This document shows positions 1 through 5,528 of a stretch of DNA of 5,528 nt, piece after piece. The DNA lies in NCBI GenBank assembly GCA_013791675.1, contig VMTI01000224.1, forward strand, positions 1-5,528, in the 5' to 3' direction. The notes beneath the pieces were generated by a model. It was not told where the DNA came from. It saw only the letters and a program-made list of their open reading frames with translations, and did no database searches. Source of the DNA: a bacterium. Its GTDB lineage: Bacteria > CG03. The translations under genes were made by a program, and so were the position numbers. The stretch's first letter is position 1. Each line of letters opens with the position of its first letter.

Positions 1-77
1 ATAAACAGATATACTGCGATAATTATTGCGACGCATACAGGAGAAAGTAAAGGAAAAATAGGTTTTTGAACACGGCA

Positions 78-93
78 CCTATTATATTATTGG
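78..93. promoter_or_regulatory. candidate operator (interrupted palindrome)
   Basis: The 16 bases CCTATTATATTATTGG form an imperfect dyad, matching CCNATNATATNATNGG, with 12 of 16 positions symmetric. It lies about 45 bases before the methyltransferase start and just upstream of the candidate -35 box. Its placement would suit an operator or activator site for the HTH-like N-terminus of the methyltransferase, but that link is inference. In such AT-rich DNA a dyad of this quality can arise by chance; the CC and GG ends are what make it stand out. Confidence 0.25.
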
Positions 94-103
94 GATGTTA
101 AGT

Positions 104-132
104 TTGACTAAAAACAGATAAAGAAATAGGAT
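104..132 (+). promoter_or_regulatory. candidate promoter of the RM operon
   Basis: A -35-like TTGACT at 104-109 (5 of 6 to TTGACA) is followed by a 17-base spacer and a -10-like TAGGAT at 127-132 (4 of 6 to TATAAT). The predicted transcript start falls at or next to the ATG at 139, so this promoter would make a nearly leaderless mRNA. The same bases AGGA (128-131) could instead act as a ribosome binding site, 7 bases before the ATG, for a transcript starting further upstream. The two readings are mutually exclusive for one mRNA, and the sequence does not decide between them. Confidence 0.35.
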
Positions 133-138
133 ATAAAC

Positions 139-1713
139 ATGAAACTTGTATCAATAGCACAGGCAGCAAGCTGGGCGTCAACTTATCTTCATCGTAATGT
201 TGACGTATCAAACATATCATATCTATTGCAATACGGAAAAGTTAAGAAATATAGAGATAATGGAAGCACCCAGATAAATATTGAAGACTTAAAATATTAT
301 TACGAGAGTTATGTGGGAAAAAGAGAATTAAGCTGGAAAAAACAGCTTGGAAATGATCTTAACTGGGCATTGTCGTTTGATAACATGAGGGAGACGGATA
401 CAACAAAACATGTGCATAGATTACACCCATATAAAGGTAAATTCATACCGCAACTCGTTGAGTATTTTTTAGATTCGCATACTGATGGGTTTAAAAAAGA
501 GGTTTATTTCAATGAAGGAGATGTTATCCTCGACCCGTTTTGCGGAAGTGGTACCACATTAGTGCAAAGCAATGAACTTGGGATGCATGCTGTAGGCATA
601 GACATATCTTCTTTCAATGCTTTGATAAGCGATGCTAAAATTCGCGAATACGATTTTACAAAAGTAAACAAAGAAATTAAAAGGATTACGGAAGCATTAA
701 AAAAGTTCTTACTTAATTCCAGAATTGTTGAATTTGAAAATAAACTTTTATGTGAGCTATCTAAATTTAATAATAGCTATTTCCCTTCGCCGGAATATAA
801 ATACAAAGTTAAACGAGGACAGATTAATGAAGGAGTTTATGCAAAAGAAAAAGAACAGAAATTTCTGCCATTTTATCGACAGTTGATACAGAAATACAAT
901 ATTAAACTGAAGCAGGAAAAAAATAATACTTTTCTAGATAAATGGTATTTAGCGCATGTACGGAAAGAAATAGATTTTGTACATGATTTAATCACTCCCA
1001 TTAAAAATGCTAATACAAAAAAAATATTGATGATTATGTTAAGCCGTACAATCAGGTCGTGCAGGGCAACCACTCATTCGGATTTAGCCACGCTTAAAGA
1101 ACCGGTAGTATCGACTTATTACTGCCATAAGCATGGAAAGATATGTAAGCCAATATTTTCAATTTTAGGATGGTGGGTGAGGTATAGTCAAGATACCGTC
1201 GATCGTCTTAGGCAATTTAGTAAATTGAGAACCGATACTTATCAGATATGCTTAACCGGAAATGCCAAAACTATAGACATATTTTCTAATGTGAAGCAAA
1301 AGAAGCCATCATTATATAGGTTGATTCAGAAACAAAGAATAAATGGTATTTTTTCAAGTCCCCCATATGTAGGGCTGATTAATTATCATGAGCAGCACGC
1401 GTATGCATATGATTTATTTGGTTTAAGGAGAAAGGATGAATCGGAAATTGGCTCGCTTTTTAAGGGAAAAGGAAAAGAGGCAAGGGATTCTTATGTTGAA
1501 GGGATAGCGGAAGTGTTAAACAACTGTAAAAAATATCTTGTAAAAGATTATAGTGTTTTTTTAGTAGCAAATGATAAATTTAATATGTATCCCACGATAG
1601 CAATGAAATCGGGGATGAAAATTGTTAATGAATTTAAGAGACCTGTTTTAAATCGAACTGAGAGAGACAAAATGCCTTATTCAGAAACTATTTTTCATTT
1701 GAAAGAAAAATAA
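139..1713 (+). CDS. Type II DNA methyltransferase, probable N4-cytosine (GGNCC-type)
   Basis: This protein of 524 residues is an S-adenosylmethionine-dependent DNA methyltransferase, the protective half of the RM cassette. Motif X is seen as HPYKGKF (96-102), motif I as DPFCGSGTT (132-140), motif II around GIDIS (153-157) and catalytic motif IV as SPPY (407-410). The order X-I-central region-IV is that of alpha-group amino-methyltransferases. SPPY, rather than DPPY or NPPY, points to N4-cytosine as product. The roughly 265 residues between motifs I and IV should hold the target recognition domain and include a Cys/His cluster C329-H330-H332-C336. Residues 1-60 look like a small HTH/excisionase-like domain (repeated hydrophobic pattern, 'SNISYLLQYGKVKKY'). 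The C-terminal 'LNRTERDKMPYSETIFHL' is typical of related site-specific methylases. The ATG has AGGA 7 bases upstream. The GGNCC target is inferred from the downstream endonuclease, not from this protein. Confidence 0.9.
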   Translation: MKLVSIAQAASWASTYLHRNVDVSNISYLLQYGKVKKYRDNGSTQINIEDLKYYYESYVGKRELSWKKQLGNDLNWALSFDNMRETDTTKHVHRLHPYKGKFIPQLVEYFLDSHTDGFKKEVYFNEGDVILDPFCGSGTTLVQSNELGMHAVGIDISSFNALISDAKIREYDFTKVNKEIKRITEALKKFLLNSRIVEFENKLLCELSKFNNSYFPSPEYKYKVKRGQINEGVYAKEKEQKFLPFYRQLIQKYNIKLKQEKNNTFLDKWYLAHVRKEIDFVHDLITPIKNANTKKILMIMLSRTIRSCRATTHSDLATLKEPVVSTYYCHKHGKICKPIFSILGWWVRYSQDTVDRLRQFSKLRTDTYQICLTGNAKTIDIFSNVKQKKPSLYRLIQKQRINGIFSSPPYVGLINYHEQHAYAYDLFGLRRKDESEIGSLFKGKGKEARDSYVEGIAEVLNNCKKYLVKDYSVFLVANDKFNMYPTIAMKSGMKIVNEFKRPVLNRTERDKMPYSETIFHLKEK

Positions 1714-1714
1714 A

Positions 1715-1816
1715 ATGAAAATATTATCAAGAAAAATAGAAATCTTTGTAGATCATTTAAATGATTTTTCTACACAAACCCCAGAAATAGAAGGAATTGA
1801 AAAATTTATAAAATAA
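1715..1816 (+). CDS. 33-residue ORF wedged between methylase and endonuclease
   Basis: The ORF starts one base after the methyltransferase stop (TAA-A-ATG), and its own TAA shares its last A with the ATG of the endonuclease (TAATG). The peptide starts MKILSRKIEIFVDHLNDF and ends GIEKFIK; it is mixed-charge, with no Cys, no signal peptide and no membrane segment, and a helix is plausible. I do not recognise it. No good ribosome binding site precedes it (only GAAAGAAA at 1701-1708), so it would depend on reinitiation by ribosomes leaving the methyltransferase. In turn it could deliver ribosomes to the endonuclease. It may be a translational-coupling leader, a degenerate controller gene, or a chance ORF. 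The exact junctions on both sides are the main argument that it is translated. Confidence 0.45.
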   Translation: MKILSRKIEIFVDHLNDFSTQTPEIEGIEKFIK

Positions 1817-2598
1817 TGGCACTATCAAAAAATCAAATTATCAAAATAAAAGAGCTTCTTTCTAAAAAGATTAAAGCAAAAATTATGTCCTATGGACGAG
1901 AGACAACTTCAATGCCATTTTTAGCACGACTTATTCAAGATAATGAAAAAATAGCTGCGTATTCTTTTATCCACTCAATGGCTACAACTCTTGGTATGTC
2001 AATTTATGAGGATGTTTCTGTAATAATAGCTTCTGAAATATCGGAAGAGTGTTTTAGAAATTACGGACTTGGCGGAGTAATTTCTAAAGACCAAAAAGCT
2101 GTTATTAGTAATATTGTGGCGAAACTTCGAAACGGAGAATTAGAGGCGGATATAGAGAAAGAAAAACGAGAAGTATTGGGCGCTTCGGCTGTAAATGGAG
2201 AATTTCAAAAATCCGGCAATATCGCTGATTTTTATATGAAAAAAAATGGAAAAGAATATTATTTTGAGATTAAAACTGTAAAGCCCAATATTGATGTCTT
2301 CGAAAAAAGTAAAACCAAATTATTGGAGTGGGTGGCACGAAGAAGATTAGATGTAAATGTTTTTTTAGCTTTCCCGTATAACCCTTACCATCCTCGGCCA
2401 TATCATCGGTTTACAGAAGTTGGGATGATGGATGCGCCGAATGATTTTTTAGTTGGTGATGAATATTGGGACTTTATAGGGGGGAAAAACACTTTTTCTG
2501 AGTTATTAAAAACATTTGATGAGATAGGAAAAGATTTTAAAGATCAATTGAATAGAAAATTCAAACAAATAGCTAAAGAAAAACTGGATTCATATTAA
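1816..2598 (+). CDS. TdeIII/MjaII-like Type II restriction endonuclease
   Basis: This 260-residue protein is the cutting half of the RM cassette, a Mg-dependent PD-(D/E)XK nuclease. The likely active site is D138 (in 'NIADFY') followed by E151-I152-K153 (in 'YYFEIKTVKPNID'), preceded by a helix-rich N-terminal half. The segments 'FEIKTVKPNIDVF' and 'AFPYNPYHPRPYHRFT' (about 185-200) are what I recall as characteristic of the TdeIII family (Pfam RE_TdeIII), whose studied members recognise GGNCC. Length fits the family and the gene looks intact. There is no ribosome binding site at usual spacing before the ATG; an AAGGAA lies about 20 bases away, inside the 33-residue ORF, and the start overlaps that ORF's stop, so translation is probably coupled. 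Placing the nuclease last, behind two coupling points, would keep it scarcer than the methyltransferase. No GGNCC site was found by eye in 1-2598. Confidence 0.85.
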   Translation: MALSKNQIIKIKELLSKKIKAKIMSYGRETTSMPFLARLIQDNEKIAAYSFIHSMATTLGMSIYEDVSVIIASEISEECFRNYGLGGVISKDQKAVISNIVAKLRNGELEADIEKEKREVLGASAVNGEFQKSGNIADFYMKKNGKEYYFEIKTVKPNIDVFEKSKTKLLEWVARRRLDVNVFLAFPYNPYHPRPYHRFTEVGMMDAPNDFLVGDEYWDFIGGKNTFSELLKTFDEIGKDFKDQLNRKFKQIAKEKLDSY

Positions 2599-2603
2599 GA
2601 AAT

Positions 2604-2609
2604 GGGAGG
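2604..2609 (+). promoter_or_regulatory. strong ribosome binding site of the lipoprotein gene
   Basis: GGGAGG within AATGGGAGGGGGAG lies 5 bases before the ATG at 2615. It is the strongest Shine-Dalgarno sequence in the window and contrasts with the weak or absent ones in the RM cassette just upstream. This supports the 2615 start and shows that the host uses Shine-Dalgarno initiation for at least some genes. Confidence 0.75.
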
Positions 2610-2614
2610 GGGAG

Positions 2615-3058
2615 ATGTTTGAAAATTGGAAGTTTTGGAGTTTAATTATATTTTTTGTCCTTGGTTGCTCCAATCCTGAATTTCGCAGATTATCTGATGC
2701 GGATGCGGATGTTAAGATGAAAGAAAAATCTCTGCGGATTGCGACATCTCTTCTTGAGTTACAAAGAAAAGGACAATTTGAAGCATTGGGCGATGAAGCA
2801 ACAGCATCTATGCGGGCGCTGTTAACGCCTGAAAAACAGAAGGAAGTTTATGAGAACCTCAAAGGAATGTATGGTGATTTTGACTCTCTTGAATATGCTG
2901 AGTCCTGGGTTCCAACAGATGGGACTCTTTTAAAAATATATCGGTTTAAAGGTCATTTCTCAAAAAGTAAAACAATGCCTGAAATTCGTGTTGTGATGGA
3001 CGGAGAAGGAAAACTTACAGGGCTTTGGATAAAACCATGGAAAGCGAAAATTCAATAA
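2615..3058 (+). CDS. small probable lipoprotein, DUF3887-like
   Basis: This 147-residue protein has a short N-region, a hydrophobic stretch (residues 7-16, 'FWSLIIFFVL') and a lipobox V-L-G-C with the lipidated Cys at 18. Signal peptidase II cleavage would leave a mature protein of 130 residues. Ser at +2 favours the outer membrane in a Gram-negative cell. The mature part ('LQRKGQFEALGDEATASMRA' through 'KLTGLWIKP') resembles DUF3887-type domains: small alpha/beta folds that follow a 'duration/use' helix with a 'G.f......' strand pattern. This family match is from memory. Function is unknown. A hexamer GATGCG repeat at 2696-2711 encodes DADAD after the lipid anchor. The gene starts 16 bases after the endonuclease stop and its 3' end overlaps fchA by 22 bases, so it is probably co-transcribed with the folate genes. 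It may be the last native gene before the RM insertion. Confidence 0.7.
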   Translation: MFENWKFWSLIIFFVLGCSNPEFRRLSDADADVKMKEKSLRIATSLLELQRKGQFEALGDEATASMRALLTPEKQKEVYENLKGMYGDFDSLEYAESWVPTDGTLLKIYRFKGHFSKSKTMPEIRVVMDGEGKLTGLWIKPWKAKIQ

Positions 3059-3696
3059 AATATTTTCCCGGACTTCCGGTAGCAGAATACCTTGAAGAGG
3101 CATCAAGCGGCAGGCCTGTTCCCGGTGGGGGAAGTGTTGCCTCTGTTGCCGCGGCTATGGGCGCCTCGCTGATGGAGATGACTGCCAATTTTACGGTTGG
3201 TAAGGAAAAATATACTTCTGTCGAGGAAAAAGTAAAAAGCATTTTGTCCGAGACGAATCTTTTCAGACAGGAACTTGTGAAACTGGCGCAGGATGACACC
3301 GAGGCGTACGGCAGTCTTTCCTCCGCGTTTAAAATGCCTAAGCAGACAGATGATGAAAAAAAACTGCGCGTCGCGGCCATTCAGTCTGCGCTTAAAGGCG
3401 CATGCGCCGTACCTCTGCGGATTGCCCAAATTTGCGTAGAGCTGCTGGCATTATGCCCGGGACTCGCCCGCGCGGGAAATCCGAACCTGATAACTGATGT
3501 GGGGGTCGCGGTGAATCTTATTCCCGCGGCTTTTGAGAGCGCGCTTCTCAACGTTGAGATAAATCTGAAAAGCATAAAGGACGCGGATTTTATAAAGGAT
3601 GCAAGAAATAAAATCAGCGTATGGAAAAAAGAAATTGAAGAAAACCGCATAGTTGCGATTGGCCTTGTGAACGAAAAACTCCGGGAGGAAAAATGA
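3037..3696 (+). CDS. fchA: methenyl-THF cyclohydrolase / formimino-THF cyclodeaminase family
   Basis: This 219-residue protein belongs to the all-helical family of the cyclodeaminase half of FTCD and of FchA. In acetogens and formate users FchA interconverts 10-formyl-THF and 5,10-methenyl-THF; in histidine degraders the relatives release ammonia from formimino-THF. Visible family marks are 'PVPGGGSVA' (28-36; the glycine loop that contacts folate), 'QDDTEAY' (85-91) and 'GNPNLITDVGVA' (147-158). Length matches stand-alone members. The neighbouring fhs argues for the cyclohydrolase role over histidine breakdown, and no hut-type gene is present. I chose ATG 3037; an in-frame TTG at 3025 would add four residues, but neither start has a good ribosome binding site, and translation is probably coupled to the overlapping lipoprotein gene. 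The stop overlaps the fhs start (ATGA). Confidence 0.88.
   Translation: MESENSIKYFPGLPVAEYLEEASSGRPVPGGGSVASVAAAMGASLMEMTANFTVGKEKYTSVEEKVKSILSETNLFRQELVKLAQDDTEAYGSLSSAFKMPKQTDDEKKLRVAAIQSALKGACAVPLRIAQICVELLALCPGLARAGNPNLITDVGVAVNLIPAAFESALLNVEINLKSIKDADFIKDARNKISVWKKEIEENRIVAIGLVNEKLREEK
3683..3688 (+). promoter_or_regulatory. ribosome binding site of fhs
   Basis: GGGAGG inside the last codons of fchA sits 4 bases before the ATG at 3693. It fixes the fhs start and, with the ATGA overlap, indicates that the two folate genes are translated together from one mRNA. Confidence 0.7.
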
Positions 3697-5387
3697 AGAG
3701 TGATCTTGAAATTGCGCAAAGCTGCAAAATTGAACCGATTGAGAAAATCGCGGAAAAAGCGGGTATTGCCAGGAAGTATCTTGAGCTGCACGGAGACTAC
3801 AAGGCAAAGATAAAACTGGAAATACTTGACGAACTCAAGGATAAACCGGCAGGTAAGTATATAGACGTTACCGCAATCACACCGACTCCCCTGGGCGAAG
3901 GAAAGACGGTAAGCACAATAGGTCTTTCTCTGGGACTTGATAAAATAGGTAAAAATGTCTGCACATGCATCCGCCAGCCCTCGCTGGGCCCTGTTTTCGG
4001 CATAAAGGGCGGAGCCGCCGGCGGCGGATATTCGCAGGTTCTGCCGATGGAAGATTTTAATCTCCACCTGACCGGCGACGTTCATGCCGTCAGTATCGCT
4101 CATAATCTCTGCTCGGCTTTCTTAGATAATTCAATTCTCAAGGGCAACCCCATGAATATAGACCCCCAGACTATTCTTTGGCGCAGGGTCGTCGATATAT
4201 CGGACAGGTATCTCAGGAATATCGTTATAGGGCTCGGAGGAAAGCTCGACGGAATACCCCGTGAGACCGGGTTTGATATAACCGTTGCTTCCGAGGTAAT
4301 GGCGATTCTCGCGCTCACAACATCTCTCAAGGATCTTCGGGAGCGTCTGGGAAGAATAGTGCTTGCGGAAAACCGCAAAGGAGAGCCGGTGACGGCTGAC
4401 GACATAAAAGTCGCGGGGGCAATGACGGTACTTATGAAAGACGCTCTCAAACCAACGCTTCTCCAGACGACCGAAAACACGCCCGCTTTTGTGCACGCCG
4501 GCCCTTTCGCGAACATAGCGCACGGCAATTCTTCCATTCTCGCTGACATGATGGCAACAAAGCTTTTTGATTATGTAGTAACTGAAAGCGGCTTCGGTGC
4601 GGATTGCGGGATGGAAAAGTTTATGAATATAAAGACCCGCTATTCCGGAATCAAACCCGATTGTGTCGTGATGGTCGCAACGATAAGGGCGCTTAAAATG
4701 CACTCGGGTAAGTTTGAAGTGAAACCCGGCAAACCCATGCCCGACGGTCTGATAAAAGAAGATATGAAGTCTCTTGACGAGGGACTGTGCAATTTGAAGA
4801 AACAGATTGAGAACGCGAACCTTTTTGGTGTGCCGTGTGTTGTTGCGGTGAACGTGTTTTCTAATGACACCAAAAAAGAGATCGCTCTCGTTGAAAAGAG
4901 AGCAAAGGAATTCGGGGCTTTTGATGTTGCCGTGAGTGATGTATGGGAAAAGGGCGGTGAAGGCGGGCGTGAGCTGGCTGAAAAAGTGGTTGCCGCGTGC
5001 GAAGAAAAAAGTAATTTCAAATTTTTATATCCGCTGGAAGCTACGGTGGAAGAAAAAATATCCGCGATAGCGACAAAGATATACGGCGCCAAGGACGTCA
5101 GCTATTCCCCGTCCGTTAAGGAAAAGATAAAGAAATTCACTTCGTGGGGCTACGGTAATCTGCCTGTATGCATGGCAAAGACACATCTTTCTCTGTCTCA
5201 CGATCCTGCTTTAAAAGGTGAACCTAAAGGTTTTACATTACCTGTGAAGGACATAAAACTCTCAGCGGGAGCGGGCTTTCTTTATGCGTTGTGCGGGGAC
5301 ATGAGAACGATGCCCGGCCTTCCGACGCATCCTGCCGGAGAGAAGGTGGATATTGACAAAGACGGAAAGATAGTTGGCTTGTTTTGA
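3693..5387 (+). CDS. fhs: formate-tetrahydrofolate ligase (10-formyl-THF synthetase)
   Basis: This 564-residue cytoplasmic enzyme joins formate to THF using ATP, giving 10-formyl-THF and the substrate for FchA. The match is full length and unbroken: P-loop TPLGEGKT (65-72), RQPSLGP (94-100), GGAAGGGYSQVLPMEDFNLH (106-125), ETGFDI (191-196), 'PFANIAHGNS' (271-280), 'VWEKGGEGG' (417-425) and the usual ending 'MPGLPTHP...KIVGLF'. F389 and W418 align with the residues reported to sandwich the pterin in the Moorella enzyme (F384, W412). The monovalent-cation-linked Glu after the conserved Arg (E98 in Moorella, REPS) is Gln95 here. RQPS, 'FNLHLTGD' and 'MAKTHLSLSH' recall the synthetase domain of eukaryotic C1-THF synthase, but the extra internal insertion of that group is absent and the length is bacterial. 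It ends 21 bases before the next gene with no terminator between. Confidence 0.97.
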   Translation: MKSDLEIAQSCKIEPIEKIAEKAGIARKYLELHGDYKAKIKLEILDELKDKPAGKYIDVTAITPTPLGEGKTVSTIGLSLGLDKIGKNVCTCIRQPSLGPVFGIKGGAAGGGYSQVLPMEDFNLHLTGDVHAVSIAHNLCSAFLDNSILKGNPMNIDPQTILWRRVVDISDRYLRNIVIGLGGKLDGIPRETGFDITVASEVMAILALTTSLKDLRERLGRIVLAENRKGEPVTADDIKVAGAMTVLMKDALKPTLLQTTENTPAFVHAGPFANIAHGNSSILADMMATKLFDYVVTESGFGADCGMEKFMNIKTRYSGIKPDCVVMVATIRALKMHSGKFEVKPGKPMPDGLIKEDMKSLDEGLCNLKKQIENANLFGVPCVVAVNVFSNDTKKEIALVEKRAKEFGAFDVAVSDVWEKGGEGGRELAEKVVAACEEKSNFKFLYPLEATVEEKISAIATKIYGAKDVSYSPSVKEKIKKFTSWGYGNLPVCMAKTHLSLSHDPALKGEPKGFTLPVKDIKLSAGAGFLYALCGDMRTMPGLPTHPAGEKVDIDKDGKIVGLF

Positions 5388-5402
5388 TTATTTTGCTATC
5401 AT
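5374..5402 (+). promoter_or_regulatory. candidate promoter of the hydrogenase-like gene, leaderless geometry
   Basis: TTGGCT (5374-5379; 4 of 6 to TTGACA) and TATCAT (5397-5402; 5 of 6 to TATAAT) are separated by 17 bases. The -10 ends 7 bases before the A of the ATG at 5409, so transcription would start at the start codon itself. No Shine-Dalgarno sequence is present in the 21-base gap after fhs, which fits a leaderless mRNA. Part of the -35 lies within the last codons of fhs. Confidence 0.45.
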
Positions 5403-5408
5403 ATCGCA

Positions 5409-5528
5409 ATGGCTACAATTAATGTAATCTGGTACGCGGGCGCAAGTTGCAGCGGCTGTTCCGTATCGGTTCTCAATTCGGTGAGCCCCGACATCAAGGA
5501 AATACTGCTTGCCGAACTCGTCCCGGGA
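5409..5528 (+). CDS. [NiFe]-hydrogenase small subunit-like, N-terminal fragment
   Basis: Only the first 40 residues are in the window; the frame is open to the edge. 'VIWYAGASCSGCSVSVLNSV' is the opening strand and C-x2-C motif (C14, C17) that supplies the first ligands of the proximal [4Fe-4S] cluster in hydrogenase small subunits, followed by 'SPDIKEILL', also typical of that family. The conserved strand begins at residue 5 with no room for a twin-arginine signal, so the product should be cytoplasmic or attached to a cytoplasm-facing complex. Related cluster-bearing proteins (NuoB-type, F420-linked hydrogenases) differ in the spacing and composition of this motif. Next to fchA-fhs, it suggests hydrogen-linked one-carbon metabolism, and a large subunit is expected downstream. 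The subgroup cannot be set from 40 residues. Confidence 0.72.
   Translation, partial: MATINVIWYAGASCSGCSVSVLNSVSPDIKEILLAELVPG

Larger units (their letters stand above)
1..138. other. AT-rich upstream region, no assignable gene
   Basis: No complete gene is visible here. Two + strand frames are open from the window edge, one closing at TGA 67-69 and one at TAA 48-50. Either could be the tail of an upstream gene, but neither gives a recognisable protein end, so none is called. From about 60 to 138 the sequence is intergenic and very AT-rich. It holds an interrupted palindrome at 78-93 and a promoter-like pair at 104-132, listed separately. No terminator hairpin was found. Confidence 0.5.

Overview
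The window is bacterial and reads left to right, with every supported gene on the + strand. It has two parts of different character. Positions 1-2598 are strongly AT-rich and carry a compact Type II restriction-modification (RM) cassette. Positions from about 3037 onward are clearly more GC-rich, by eye roughly balanced GC against about one-third in the RM part, and carry folate one-carbon genes followed by the start of a hydrogenase-type gene. A small lipoprotein gene (2615-3058) sits at the junction.

RM part: a DNA methyltransferase with motif order X-I-(long central region)-IV and an SPPY catalytic motif (139-1713) is followed one base later by an unrecognised 33-residue ORF (1715-1816). 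The stop of that ORF overlaps the start of a TdeIII/MjaII-like PD-(D/E)XK restriction endonuclease (1816-2598) in a TAATG junction. That endonuclease family is known for GGNCC specificity, and SPPY is typical of N4-cytosine methylation. The two assignments agree, because GGNCC contains no fixed adenine. The methyltransferase has an HTH-like N-terminal extension that could make it an autoregulator, and an interrupted palindrome lies upstream of it.

Metabolic part: a probable lipoprotein overlaps fchA (methenyl-THF cyclohydrolase/cyclodeaminase family), which overlaps fhs (formate-THF ligase) in an ATGA junction. Together FchA and Fhs carry formate to methylene-THF precursors, the methyl (eastern) branch of the Wood-Ljungdahl pathway or the equivalent formate-handling module. 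A further gene begins 21 bases after fhs. Its first 40 residues look like the N-terminus of a cytoplasmic [NiFe]-hydrogenase small subunit (CSGC proximal cluster motif), and it runs off the window.

Organism: the lipoprotein with Ser at +2, the folate genes and the hydrogenase suggest an anaerobic, probably Gram-negative-type bacterium. A little-cultured lineage is possible, but the phylum cannot be fixed from this sequence. Two starts (139 and 5409) show a -35/-10 pair placed so that the transcript would begin at or near the ATG, hinting at leaderless expression. I do not see a wholly new system. The most unusual items are the wedged 33-residue ORF in the RM operon, the leaderless-type promoter geometry, and an Fhs whose signature motifs resemble eukaryotic C1-THF synthase. 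No rRNA, tRNA, CRISPR array, insertion sequence or convincing terminator was seen.
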